Positions 23,614-32,581 of a stretch of DNA of 47,575 bases are shown here, one piece after another (the stretch's first letter is position 1; the number at the start of each line of letters is the position of its first letter). Source of the stretch: Chlorobiota bacterium (lineage in GTDB: Bacteria > Bacteroidota > Bacteroidia > Bacteroidales > F082); NCBI GenBank assembly GCA_030596395.1, contig JAUVKF010000018.1:1-47575 (forward strand). Direction: 5' to 3'. The notes beneath the pieces are model-generated. The model worked only from the letters and a program-made list of their open reading frames with translations, had not been told where the DNA came from and did no database searches. Both the position numbers and the translations under genes were made by a program.

Positions 23614-24843
23614 TTATTCAGTGTATCTTACAACTCCTTTTTTTGTACTTATCCAGATATTACCGGCTTTATCTTCAATAATATTACTGACATCTGAAAG
23701 TTTTATTAAACCCGGTTTGCCATTTTTCATAACCCACTCATCGTTCTTAAACAAATAAACATTATCGCCGCCAAACCAAATGTTTCCTTTGCTATCTTTA
23801 AAAATAACATTTACACCGCCAAATCCTTTACTTGGCCTGAAATATTTCCATTTGCCATTATTATATCTCCCAAAACCGACATCCATTCCTATCCAAATGG
23901 TGTCATCGTCTTTCAAAAAAGAATTTATTTTACTCATTCCAGTTGCCGGTTTCCATTTATCACCAGTGTATATATAAGTACCGGTACTTGTAAAAACCCA
24001 TATATTTTGCTCACTGTCTTCCTCTATTCGATAAACGATACCCTTTATCTGATCCATGTATGATTCCCATGAATTATCAGAAAATTTTAGCAGGGCACTA
24101 TATTGTTGATATATATTTAAATAATACCCCCCCCCAATCCATACATTCCCTTTACTGTCTTCAAATATCCAGGAGTCTAATCCCAATTTGGTGTGGTTTA
24201 CGGGCAGATCATCAGATTCGATATAGGAAGTCCATGTTGTCCCATCGAATTTGCTGATAAAGCCGGCACCATTAGCTCCATTAAGTGAACTTCCCCATGT
24301 TGTTACCCATATATTGCTATGAGAGTCATAGAGCATGTTAGTAATCTCCCCTTCTGCAACACCATCTTTTCTATTGTAATAATACCACTTTTCACCATCA
24401 AAAACATCGATTTGCCCTTTTCTCCAGCCATTACGTCCTCCAATCCAAATCCTGCCCATACTATCCTCAGTAATCATTTCAATAACATCACAAGTCAATC
24501 CGGCTTTTTTTGAAGGATAGGAAAAATCGTTACCATCAAACATTGCCAGGCCATTCGCATAAAAATCCGGCCAAAACCAAATATTGCCTTTACTATCTTC
24601 AAAAGCTTTAAATTTGTCTTTCATTTTTAATTCAGCGCTATTATAGTTAAACCACCCTGTTCCATCAAATCTTGATATCCCCTTATGGGTGAGAAACCAA
24701 ACATTACCCCTTTGGTCAGCTAATGACCCGTAGACTTTATTTGAAAGCAAACCGTCCTTTTCTGTGAAGTATGTCCATTTCCCTTGCGAAAACAAAATGA
24801 TGGGAATTAATAGCAGGCTAATAATGATAATCCGGATTTTCAT
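23614..24843 (-). CDS. Secreted beta-propeller protein with two-component-regulator propeller repeats
   Basis: This 409-residue protein has a signal peptide (1-20) and about eight repeats of the pattern D-x-x-G-N-I-W-x-G (for example DSKGNIWFGGDN, DKAGNIWISTKKG). This is the Reg_prop repeat found in the sensor half of hybrid two-component systems. No transmembrane helix, kinase or T9SS tail follows, so it is a stand-alone periplasmic or exported propeller rather than a full sensor. It lies 19 bp upstream of the next gene on this strand (22254-23594), suggesting co-expression. Confidence 0.85.
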   Translation of the reverse strand: MKIRIIIISLLLIPIILFSQGKWTYFTEKDGLLSNKVYGSLADQRGNVWFLTHKGISRFDGTGWFNYNSAELKMKDKFKAFEDSKGNIWFWPDFYANGLAMFDGNDFSYPSKKAGLTCDVIEMITEDSMGRIWIGGRNGWRKGQIDVFDGEKWYYYNRKDGVAEGEITNMLYDSHSNIWVTTWGSSLNGANGAGFISKFDGTTWTSYIESDDLPVNHTKLGLDSWIFEDSKGNVWIGGGYYLNIYQQYSALLKFSDNSWESYMDQIKGIVYRIEEDSEQNIWVFTSTGTYIYTGDKWKPATGMSKINSFLKDDDTIWIGMDVGFGRYNNGKWKYFRPSKGFGGVNVIFKDSKGNIWFGGDNVYLFKNDEWVMKNGKPGLIKLSDVSNIIEDKAGNIWISTKKGVVRYTE

Positions 24844-24993
24844 CTGTTTAAAATTTTGTAATTTGTTAAAATTGAAGCTATTCCAAATTTTTTGCTCAGA
24901 TGGAACCGCTTCGCTCTCCCATGATGATTTATTTAGTGTTCAGTCTGTTTTTTTGATTACTTCGATCATATCAGGAAATTAGTTCAGTAAAAA

Positions 24994-25845
24994 TCAGTTG
25001 CACCGGTACTCCATGCGATATTCGTCATCTTCAGATATTGATGTAGGATAACCTTTGCTATTGTATTGATAAGTTGCAGTAGTGGTTTGGGAATCACCAT
25101 TAATAGCTGAATACCGGACTTCTTTTATAAAGTTATTTGATGAAAGAGTTTTTGCGTATGCTCCCCCGACTAATGGAACAGGGAATTTGAATTGTTTATA
25201 TGGATTGGTCTTGTTGTCGTAAGTATAATCATAACTTTCCAGCATGGTTTCCCCACTCATCCATGATTCTTTAACAATACTACCATTACTCCATTGGAAC
25301 CCAATTATAGCATTTATACTCCTCTTGTTGGTTCCCGTGTTTAATAAACGGGATGAAAGAAGGCCGGCGTAATCTTTAGTAATGGTATTGCTAATTGCAG
25401 CAACAGATTTACCAAATGACACATCAATTGATCCCAGCATGCCGTCAGCGTTATACTTATACTCATATACTGCAGAACTGTTGGAGTGTTCATATCCTTT
25501 TGTCACCTTACCATTATTGTATTCAAATGTCTGGTAAGCAGTTAAGCTACCTTCATCATCATAATAGTCAACCCTTATAACATTCCCGTTATCATCATAT
25601 TGCATGGTTTTATACTTATGATATTCATCCTCAGTAGCATCCATTCTTATCAGTTGGTTTTGGTTGTTATAGCTAAATGTTATTAGGAGATATTCTTCAA
25701 GATTATCTGTCAGCCTTAGTATGTAACAAGATGGCGTATTTCCATTATTATTCTGATCACTATCCTTTTTACATGCATCGAAAAGAAATAAAAGAGTTAA
25801 AGCAAAGCATATGCTAATTACTGTATATGTCCATGTATTTTTCAT
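24994..25845 (-). CDS. Lipoprotein with RHS/YD-like repeats
   Basis: This 283-residue lipoprotein has its lipobox at Cys25 (FLFDACKKDSD). The mature part has repeated short strands of the type FSYNNQNQLIRMD, MQYDDNGNVIRVDYYDDEGS and YEYKYNADGMLGSIDVSF, typical of DUF4595 / YD-repeat-like Bacteroidota lipoproteins. No function is known to me. Its 5' leader shares 12 identical bases next to the start codon with the gene starting at 23594 (TGATAATAGATT after CAT on the plus strand). Confidence 0.78.
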   Translation of the reverse strand: MKNTWTYTVISICFALTLLFLFDACKKDSDQNNNGNTPSCYILRLTDNLEEYLLITFSYNNQNQLIRMDATEDEYHKYKTMQYDDNGNVIRVDYYDDEGSLTAYQTFEYNNGKVTKGYEHSNSSAVYEYKYNADGMLGSIDVSFGKSVAAISNTITKDYAGLLSSRLLNTGTNKRSINAIIGFQWSNGSIVKESWMSGETMLESYDYTYDNKTNPYKQFKFPVPLVGGAYAKTLSSNNFIKEVRYSAINGDSQTTTATYQYNSKGYPTSISEDDEYRMEYRCN

Positions 25846-25856
25846 GATAATAGATT

Positions 25857-27200
25857 TTAATAATTTGAATAAATATGTCTGTCATTATAATCTGTCGAAT
25901 GGGTATGACTTTTGTCATCAGACAAAAAATAGTAATAGCTAAAACCTTCATTATACCTTTCATACACAGGTACATCTTCAATAAAGAAACGTTTTATAAT
26001 GTCAGCATGACTGCTTGTTAAATCATAATCAGTCAGTAGGATACTGGTGACTTTCAATAAACTAATTTTATCGCCGATATCATTCATTATTTCTTGCGGA
26101 AGTTCCGGCCGTTTTAAAGCGGGAATGTCATTTTCTGCATACACAAACCAGTTAACCCTCAAATAGTCCGGGTCGTGAACTGAATAGCTCCAAATCGCAC
26201 CAGTCTGATCGGATTCCCCGCTTATTTGGATGTTGGTAATTTCATCGTTGAGGCTGTTATACTCCGCTGTAATTGATTTGCCGGGTATTGTAATATTATC
26301 GGGAACAGGTTCACTAGGATTGATAAAATTAGTGTATGAAAACCATCCATCTGAAGTATTTCCGCTACACAGAAGTAGTAAATCTGTCAGGGATAGATTA
26401 AAAGGATATCGCACATTTATATTAGTAAAAGGTTCTGTATAATTATTGTATTTGAAAAGCTTGAAAGAATTTTGTCCGGATCTCGATTTTGTAAATCCGC
26501 TTAACCCGAAGTTATATATGGGTTTGTTAATACTAACAAATTTATTGTCTATTTGCTTATCTGCCTCAAAAGAATAATAATTGGTAATATTTGGCTGAAA
26601 ACTCTGATCGGGCAACCAGTTGTAGTAGCCGCCTTGTTGGGTATAAACAGCACCGTATATCGATAATTTATCGCCAGATTGAAAGCCAGTTAGTTTAAAC
26701 TCTCTATTTGTTTGGTCATCAGGCACATTGACGGAGTAACTATAATTATAACCAAGTGTCGAAGAAAGCATTAAAATTTGAAAGTTTTCATTTGGATAAT
26801 TCATCGTTATATCGGCTTTCGTCTCTGTTTGGTCGCCAGATGTCTCCCCATTGAATATCCAATGGCCAGTTGGTGAGGACAAATCGGTATATATCCTGAT
26901 GTATTCCCCGCTTTTCAATGATTCAATTCTGATTGTAGTAACGGTAACTTTGTCCTCATTCAATTTTCCGAAATCAGCAATGCCATCACCAACTATTTTT
27001 TTATAATCAATCACTTGCTTGCCATCCAACGAGTGTAAAACAACATAGCCGTAATCCCTGAAATAGCCATCTTTCAGCTCAACGGAAAACGGATAACTAT
27101 CATTCCCGTTGCCATTATCATCGTCTTTTTTGCAGGATGAAATGCTGAGTATGACAACTGTAATACAAAGGATTGTAAATACATTGATAATTTTTTTCAT
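25857..27200 (-). CDS. Lipoprotein of unknown function, VVLHSLDG-domain
   Basis: This 447-residue lipoprotein has its lipobox at Cys23 (SISSCKKDDD). I do not recognise a named family. Its first roughly 60 mature residues (FSVELKDGYFRDYGYVVLHS, then LDGKQVIDYKK and GIADFGKLN) clearly match the N-terminal part of the 201-residue lipoprotein at 33155-33760, so the two share a domain. The remainder looks all-beta and ends in Tyr/His-rich sequence. It starts 11 bp from the next gene on the strand, suggesting an operon. It lies 173 bp downstream of the group II intron. Confidence 0.72.
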   Translation of the reverse strand: MKKIINVFTILCITVVILSISSCKKDDDNGNGNDSYPFSVELKDGYFRDYGYVVLHSLDGKQVIDYKKIVGDGIADFGKLNEDKVTVTTIRIESLKSGEYIRIYTDLSSPTGHWIFNGETSGDQTETKADITMNYPNENFQILMLSSTLGYNYSYSVNVPDDQTNREFKLTGFQSGDKLSIYGAVYTQQGGYYNWLPDQSFQPNITNYYSFEADKQIDNKFVSINKPIYNFGLSGFTKSRSGQNSFKLFKYNNYTEPFTNINVRYPFNLSLTDLLLLCSGNTSDGWFSYTNFINPSEPVPDNITIPGKSITAEYNSLNDEITNIQISGESDQTGAIWSYSVHDPDYLRVNWFVYAENDIPALKRPELPQEIMNDIGDKISLLKVTSILLTDYDLTSSHADIIKRFFIEDVPVYERYNEGFSYYYFLSDDKSHTHSTDYNDRHIYSNY

Positions 27201-27373
27201 GGTTGTTGTTTTTTATAAAATTTTATCTGGGCTTTTTTATTTAGTATAATGAACTATTATTCCAAAACTAATCTCATTTTAAAAAACATTATTGTTTCGC
27301 TACTCTCTGTCATCAGTATTATTATCAGTTAATATTCAACACTGCTTTATTAACCTAGGTCAAATAATGCCAA

Positions 27374-28150
27374 GTAGGCAAGGGGAATTTCACCCCGAGC
27401 CTCTCACAGAACCGTACGTGACAGTCTCCCGTCATACGGCTCTTCTTGACAAGTATTTAATATGTTAATCGTCCTCTTTCAAGTTGTAAGTTAATTAAAT
27501 ATTGTCAATCTAACCCCTTCGCTCCACTTCCATTACAGAAGATTCATCACTACTACGAGTTAGTCCGTCACCAACTGGCATATCTCTACTTTTGACCTAA
27601 CGGCTTATCCGCTTGTGTCGTTTCGATTAACACCACCAGTTGGCTTCTACTGTTCCATATACAAGCCCATATACAATTCCTGCTGCCTTTATGCCGAGTG
27701 CCAACGCAGGCAATTAATTTCTCAGGCAACCCCTGCACTCGTCCCGAGACAGACTAGGTTCCCCCGGTTTCTGACACTGTCTATATAAGTTTCGACACCT
27801 CATCGGTCAGTTCACTTTCGTTCAGCTCTTGTATAAACACCTGAAATGTTTCTTTCAACATACCTTTTCCCTGTCCGCTCAATACCTATGTCCTTAGACA
27901 AAAGCACCGCAGGGTGGTTTGATAGATTCTCCTGAAAATCCCCTGTCAGTGGTTCATTCTTGTACCTACTATTTATAAAGTTCTTTGTTTGGGTAGCTCA
28001 GCCAGTCTGTTAGCTCGACCTCCGCAGTCATACCTTTCATTTAATACGCTTTATAGATAAGTTACAGTCCACCATCTTGTATATAGTTAGATAATACAGT
28101 TTGTATTTGTACGTTGTGCTTTAGTACTCTACATTATCTTCAATGCACAC
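27374..28150 (-). mobile_element. ORF-less group II intron (about 777 nt)
   Basis: On the minus strand the element starts with the consensus GTGTG (GTGTGCATTG at 28150), immediately after the TAG stop of the FISUMP gene. It contains a canonical 34-nt domain V beginning GAGCCGTATG (AGC triad at positions 2-4, GAGA tetraloop) and ending CACGTACGGTTC, at about 27402-27435. Domain VI (GGGGTGAAATTCCCC) follows, with a 3' end ...GCCTAC at about 27374. Domain IV is reduced to a simple hairpin, TTGACAA...TTGTCAA, and no reverse transcriptase frame exists, so mobility would need a helper in trans. The 5' exon end GATTAG can pair with CTAGTC (complement of 27752-27757), a candidate EBS1. The 3' boundary is uncertain by a few bases. 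Confidence 0.85.
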
Positions 28151-28795
28151 CTAATCTTTCAGACAACGGACAGAGAACCCGTGCCATTTGTAATAATGTC
28201 TTCGGTACACTTGATCAGAATTGAACCACAAACTTCGGCTCCATGCGGTGGTTCCATTCAATATCTGGTCATTCTCGGTCGCTGTCCACCAGTTGCCACC
28301 ACCAAAGTTTACGAACTCGTCAATGTGGTAAAACCCTCCCTGTAAGGCATTAAAACCACTACTGTTTGTGCCATTTCCATTATTATCCCAACCAGAGGTT
28401 GATTTCATTTTCTTACCTTCATCGGTCCCGCGCCCATCTAATTTATCAACCTCACTTTGATTCATGCCCAGATACATTTCCAATGTTTTCCACTCGTCAT
28501 CATTAGGTAGGTGCCAACCACTTGGGCATGCATAAAGAGCTTTTTCCCAAGTATATAGCTTGCCATAGATTTCCCCATTTGCAGGATCGTTTTCATACCA
28601 CCATGAATCGGGAGTCTCATAGTTTAGGTTTTCAGCAAACCAGATTTGTTCACCACTGGTAACAATTTTATATGTTTGTCCATCGCGTGGATCGGTAATT
28701 GATGACCGATCATTTTCTTCTTTTTTGCAAGCTGAAACGGCAAGAAAAATAATTGCAAGAAAAAGGATTGTAAATACACCGATATTATTTTTCAT
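28151..28795 (-). CDS. FISUMP-domain lipoprotein
   Basis: This 214-residue lipoprotein has its lipobox at Cys23 (AVSACKKEEND). The rest is a Fibrobacter succinogenes major paralogous (FISUMP) domain, with DPRDGQTYKIV, WFAENLNYETPDS, LYACPSGWHLPNDDEWK and the final HGFSVRCLKD, which is the normal end of the family. The domain is common in Bacteroidota surface proteins, but its role is unknown. The stop codon TAG is directly followed by the 5' end of a group II intron. The leader AAAACAACAACCATG is shared with the gene starting at 27200. Confidence 0.88.
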   Translation of the reverse strand: MKNNIGVFTILFLAIIFLAVSACKKEENDRSSITDPRDGQTYKIVTSGEQIWFAENLNYETPDSWWYENDPANGEIYGKLYTWEKALYACPSGWHLPNDDEWKTLEMYLGMNQSEVDKLDGRGTDEGKKMKSTSGWDNNGNGTNSSGFNALQGGFYHIDEFVNFGGGNWWTATENDQILNGTTAWSRSLWFNSDQVYRRHYYKWHGFSVRCLKD

Positions 28796-28837
28796 GGTTG
28801 TTGTTTTTTGGTTTTACAAATATTAACATGAGATTTT

Positions 28838-30304
28838 TCATTCGATAATTATCTTGCCCCTAAAAACCTTTTCTCCTTTCAATTCAACAAAGTAAACTCC
28901 CGGTTTAAGGTTCCCTTTTTCAAATTCAATTTTATCAGTTGTGATATCATCCTTTTCAAAAACTTTATGTCCGGAAATATTGAAAACTGATAGTTTGTAA
29001 TTTGAGTGGTTGGGATTGGAGAACTCAAGTGTTGTATTGTTGGAGAAAGGGTTTGGGTAATTTTGAATTATTCCCTCAGAATATTTAGGCATTTCTGCTA
29101 CAGTATTTGTTGAGTCACTATATCGTTTTACATGAACAAATCGCTCAGAATTAGCATTTATATATGATTGGAAGATTACAGCATTTCCACTTTGATCGGA
29201 TAATACTTTATTAAGTGTATCATAGTTTTCATTTAATGATTTTGGAATAATGCCTTTGTTTTTCCATGTTTCATTACCATCCCAATCAAATAAATACTGT
29301 TCGTCTTTGGAATTCCATAAGTAGAACATATTTTGGAAATCATAAAGCCCCCCTATTGCTGTGTTGCCGATTCCCTGAATTGCATTTGTCAGACTACTAT
29401 CAATGATAATTGGGAGAGACCATACTGAAGGATCAGATACATTTGAATATCTAACTGTTAGTTTGTCTTCCCGTATATAACAGATAGCTAACTTCCCTGT
29501 ATTTTGGTTCAAATATATAGTTCCGCCAAATCCGGTAGCAATATTGATTTTAGTGGAGAAAGTTTCCAAAATTGGATCGAAAACATATAATACAATTTTT
29601 TTTCCTCCCCATGTAGTATTCATACAAACATATAGATTAGAATTTTGGTCACAGACAACAGATGCAGAATGGATATCACCTTCATCATTAATATGTCCGC
29701 CACCAATCCAGTCACTCCATGTATTCATTAAGTCAGAAGAATATGAAATATATAAATCTTCCAGCGGAATTGACCAATCTACATATCTCCATGCACTTAC
29801 TAAATAAAACTTATTATTAGGTGCTTCAATCAAGCCCATAAGCCAATGATCAGAAAAGGCCGAAGTCGGATACCAGGATTTCTCACCAATAAATTCAATA
29901 TAATCATCAATATTATTATATCTTGCAAAAAGCAACTGATCCCTCCAGGGTGTTTGATATATCGAAACGATATAAGTAAAGATTTCATTCATATATCCGA
30001 TTGGAAAACCATTTCTGTCGTTATTGAAAACAGGATATGGGGAAGTATTATTCTGAAGATTGGAGTATATGATTGTATAGTTATAGTACTGCATCGGATA
30101 ATCGGAAGCATTCCTATAGAAACACAAAATATCACCGTTATTCATTGAAAATGGCAATATCGCATCTCCAGCACCGTAACATTGACTACCCGGTAAATAT
30201 GTAACTATAGAACCAAAATCAAAATAATCTGTCTGGGCATTTGCTTTATATCCTAATGCGATGATAACTAATGAGATGCCTATAAACAAAAATATCTTTT
30301 TCAT
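28838..30304 (-). CDS. T9SS-exported protein, probable sialidase-like propeller
   Basis: This 488-residue protein has a signal peptide (1-23, ending NAQ). A long beta-rich region (about 25-400) with repeated strand motifs such as LYISYSSDLMNTWSDW and LTVRYSNVSDPSVWS resembles BNR/sialidase-like propellers without clear catalytic residues. The last 80 or so residues (IIQNYPNPFSNNTTLEFSNP to FRGKIIIE) are a type A T9SS sorting domain. It is likely a surface-exposed or released binding protein. A fragment of a second T9SS tail lies 57 bp upstream of its start codon. Confidence 0.82.
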   Translation of the reverse strand: MKKIFLFIGISLVIIALGYKANAQTDYFDFGSIVTYLPGSQCYGAGDAILPFSMNNGDILCFYRNASDYPMQYYNYTIIYSNLQNNTSPYPVFNNDRNGFPIGYMNEIFTYIVSIYQTPWRDQLLFARYNNIDDYIEFIGEKSWYPTSAFSDHWLMGLIEAPNNKFYLVSAWRYVDWSIPLEDLYISYSSDLMNTWSDWIGGGHINDEGDIHSASVVCDQNSNLYVCMNTTWGGKKIVLYVFDPILETFSTKINIATGFGGTIYLNQNTGKLAICYIREDKLTVRYSNVSDPSVWSLPIIIDSSLTNAIQGIGNTAIGGLYDFQNMFYLWNSKDEQYLFDWDGNETWKNKGIIPKSLNENYDTLNKVLSDQSGNAVIFQSYINANSERFVHVKRYSDSTNTVAEMPKYSEGIIQNYPNPFSNNTTLEFSNPNHSNYKLSVFNISGHKVFEKDDITTDKIEFEKGNLKPGVYFVELKGEKVFRGKIIIE

Positions 30305-30360
30305 ACATTATAATTTTTAATGTTGTAATTTATTGTATTTTAACCTTCAATCAATCAGTT

Positions 30361-30432
30361 TTATTCTACCATCATCTTCCTCCTGAAAACCTTTTCACTT
30401 ACGAGTTTGATAATTGCTTCTTTTATATTCTA
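30361..30432 (-). pseudogene. Remnant of a T9SS sorting-domain tail
   Basis: Read on the minus strand, the short frame ending at TAA (30363-30361) gives IIKLVSEKVFRRKMMVE, close to the C-terminus of the next gene (VELKGEKVFRGKIIIE). A stop codon lies just upstream in frame. It looks like the decayed end of a duplicated T9SS-exported protein. The match is short, so chance similarity is possible. Confidence 0.4.
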
Positions 30433-30450
30433 TAATTGAAATCCGAACAA

Positions 30451-30651
30451 TCAATCACTCCACTCACAATCGCATCCCGTATCTTTTGCTTTTTTAAGGC
30501 ATTCTTCTTCTGTGTTTTCTTCGTACATAGTTATATATCCACACTCGCAAACACACCATCCCATCTTTTTACAACCAGATAATGGTATCAATACAAAGAT
30601 CAATAAACAGGTGGTGAAAAATAGTTTTATCTTATATGCAGAATTTTTCAT
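30451..30651 (-). CDS. Small cysteine-rich lipoprotein
   Basis: This 66-residue lipoprotein has its lipobox at Cys27 (IPLSGCKKMG). The mature peptide of about 40 residues holds six further cysteines, in CVCECGY, EEECLKKAK and TGCDCEWSD, which could form disulfides or bind metal. I do not recognise a family. It lies between the ankyrin protein and the T9SS propeller gene, same strand. A proper signal peptide makes it a credible gene despite its size. Confidence 0.65.
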   Translation of the reverse strand: MKNSAYKIKLFFTTCLLIFVLIPLSGCKKMGWCVCECGYITMYEENTEEECLKKAKDTGCDCEWSD

Positions 30652-30710
30652 GTTTGTGTTTTTGGTTTATCTTACATCAATTATTTTATATATTTTTTTA
30701 TCCATCGTTT

Positions 30711-31571
30711 TTAATTATATCCATGTTTTTCTAAGATACTAATAATGGTTTGATCATTTATTTTCATTGCTATTTTCATGGCTTCCTTATTTTTTTCTTG
30801 AGTTGAAATTTGTGCCAGCTTTTCAATAATTTGGTATTCCTGCATATAAATTGAATAGAGAAGAGAAGTTAAGGTTTTAGCTTTTATTGGTTTGTTTTTT
30901 ACCACACAAAAAATTGTATCATTCGAATAATACATATTAACCCCATTTAGATTGATATTTCCTGATCGCGCCACCCAGGATTTATCCATCATTCTGGGAA
31001 TTTCATAAAGTTCTTGCACGCTCTCACCTTTAATAAATATATCGGTTTTAAATTCAAAATCAACGTTTGATGTGTATTTTAGAATTTCACTGAAGATTTT
31101 AAAATTTTTTCTGTCGATGGACATTATTAATGGAGTGTATCCGTGATTTTCCTTATGAATAATTACATCAAAATATCCATCAGACCTTTCTTTTAAATAG
31201 CTCAGAAAGTAATTAGGGAGAGCATGAGTCGGATCAGCTTTATGCTCCAGTAATGTTTTTACAAATTGAAAGTTCTCATTTCCAATTGCAATGAGCAGAG
31301 GGGTTTGACCCTTAACGTCAACCGCATCAACTTTAACACCCTGATTAATCAAGTAGTTAAACAACTCACTATTATTTTTCCAGATACTGATATGTAAGGG
31401 TGTCTCCTTACGATAATTTGTAGTATTAATGTCGACGCCCTTTTCGAGTAATTTTTGGATTTTTGCAATGTCACCCGTTTTACAATATTCAAATAATTTT
31501 TTTTCTTTTCTTGTTTGCGCAAAAAGGGTAACAAAGCTCAAACAAAGCAATAGTGCAGCTGTCTTTTTCAT
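30711..31571 (-). CDS. Secreted ankyrin-repeat protein
   Basis: This 286-residue protein has a signal peptide (1-19, LFAQ). Ankyrin repeats cover about residues 25-110 (EYCKTGDIAKIQKLLEKGVD, KETPLHISIWKN, GQTPLLIAIGNENFQFVKTL) and reappear near 145 (NHGYTPLIMSIDR) and the C-terminus. Ankyrin repeats mediate protein binding, so a periplasmic interaction role is inferred. It is 11 bp downstream of the small membrane protein gene, suggesting an operon with the genes up to 32571. Confidence 0.83.
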   Translation of the reverse strand: MKKTAALLLCLSFVTLFAQTRKEKKLFEYCKTGDIAKIQKLLEKGVDINTTNYRKETPLHISIWKNNSELFNYLINQGVKVDAVDVKGQTPLLIAIGNENFQFVKTLLEHKADPTHALPNYFLSYLKERSDGYFDVIIHKENHGYTPLIMSIDRKNFKIFSEILKYTSNVDFEFKTDIFIKGESVQELYEIPRMMDKSWVARSGNINLNGVNMYYSNDTIFCVVKNKPIKAKTLTSLLYSIYMQEYQIIEKLAQISTQEKNKEAMKIAMKINDQTIISILEKHGYN

Positions 31572-31582
31572 AGTAGCTTGTT

Positions 31583-32062
31583 TTATTTTTTGTTAACTAT
31601 TACATCCTGTTTATGACTTTTGAAAATGAGTACATAAGCCAATCCGCAGAATAAAACTGTCATAAATACATAAATCAATATTGAAAACATATCCCCTCCG
31701 GGGTGCTCAATTCCTCTTGAGTTCAGAAATGAAGTTTTTGCTATTTCAGCCATCCCATAATAAGGTGATGCTGTACCAAATACGCAGAAAAAATAGCCAG
31801 GTATTTTGGCGAACGGTTTTCGCTGCTCATGTTTTTGCGCAATCCGATAGAATAAATAACAAAGGGCGAGGGAAATAATGCCCCCGGCAACTGTAAGAAG
31901 TTTCATTTCAACCGAACCTGATATACTTAACCTCCGCCCGGCTAAATCATTTAGCGATATGCTTTCATATTGTTGAATAGGCTCCAGCACAAAAAGTGGG
32001 TACAATGCATACAAAAGCAAAAAACCTCCCCATATTAAAAAACCTGTTCCTTTTTTTTTCAT
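31583..32062 (-). CDS. Small integral membrane protein, unknown
   Basis: This protein of about 159 residues has three hydrophobic segments (about 8-25, 53-75 and 126-149). I do not recognise a family. The start used here is the ATG at 32062-32060, which overlaps the upstream gene's TGA as ATGA, the usual sign of translational coupling. An ATG four codons further upstream (32074) is also possible but would overlap by 16 bp. Conserved-looking parts include FAKIPGYFFCVFGTASPYYG between helices 2 and 3. Confidence 0.68.
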   Translation of the reverse strand: MKKKGTGFLIWGGFLLLYALYPLFVLEPIQQYESISLNDLAGRRLSISGSVEMKLLTVAGGIISLALCYLFYRIAQKHEQRKPFAKIPGYFFCVFGTASPYYGMAEIAKTSFLNSRGIEHPGGDMFSILIYVFMTVLFCGLAYVLIFKSHKQDVIVNKK

Positions 32063-32571
32063 TTTAATATGCAACTTGCATTATGTATTAACCTTTCTTG
32101 TGATGATTCCTTTAGAATCCAATCATCACTAATTTCGCCACCCTCTTTATCATGACTTTCAAAAGTGACAAAACTGCAAATGTGAGATGACAACTGATTG
32201 AGCTGCTCAACAGATATGAAGTAGTGAAAATAGGAATTGTCAAAATCATAATTTGTAATAGGTTTTACTTCCAGGCTTTCGCCATTATCTAAATTGAAAT
32301 AAAGGTGGTTATCCTGGTTTACATAAATCCCTTTAAATAATGAGTGGTTGTAATACAAGTAAAAAAGGTATATAACTGTGTCAGCGGAAATAGTTTTAGT
32401 AAAACTATAAGCCATCGCTTCCGTCATTCCTGATTTTAGTAATCCGGTTAGTTTTGTTATATAGATTGGATTACCATCTTCAGCTTTTTTTTCTTTTATT
32501 TTGCATTTTTGAGCGAATACGCAAAATGTGAAGAGCATTATTACGGATAACAGAAAAGCTTTTTTTATCAT
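32059..32571 (-). CDS. Secreted protein of unknown function
   Basis: This 170-residue protein has a signal peptide (1-20, CVFAQ). The mature part is a mixed alpha/beta sequence with no motif I recognise. It is Tyr/Phe rich in the middle (VIYLFYLYYNHSLFKGIYV). It ends in an ATGA overlap with the membrane protein downstream and starts 10 bp from the 175-residue gene upstream, so these genes form one operon. Confidence 0.65.
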   Translation of the reverse strand: MIKKAFLLSVIMLFTFCVFAQKCKIKEKKAEDGNPIYITKLTGLLKSGMTEAMAYSFTKTISADTVIYLFYLYYNHSLFKGIYVNQDNHLYFNLDNGESLEVKPITNYDFDNSYFHYFISVEQLNQLSSHICSFVTFESHDKEGGEISDDWILKESSQERLIHNASCILK

Positions 32572-32581
32572 AACAATTGTT

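Noticed and set aside
27201..27373. Possible second exon coding sequence after the group II intron
   Set aside because: Joining the sequence after the intron to the FISUMP gene adds nothing because the stop codon precedes the intron; no coding frame is evident.
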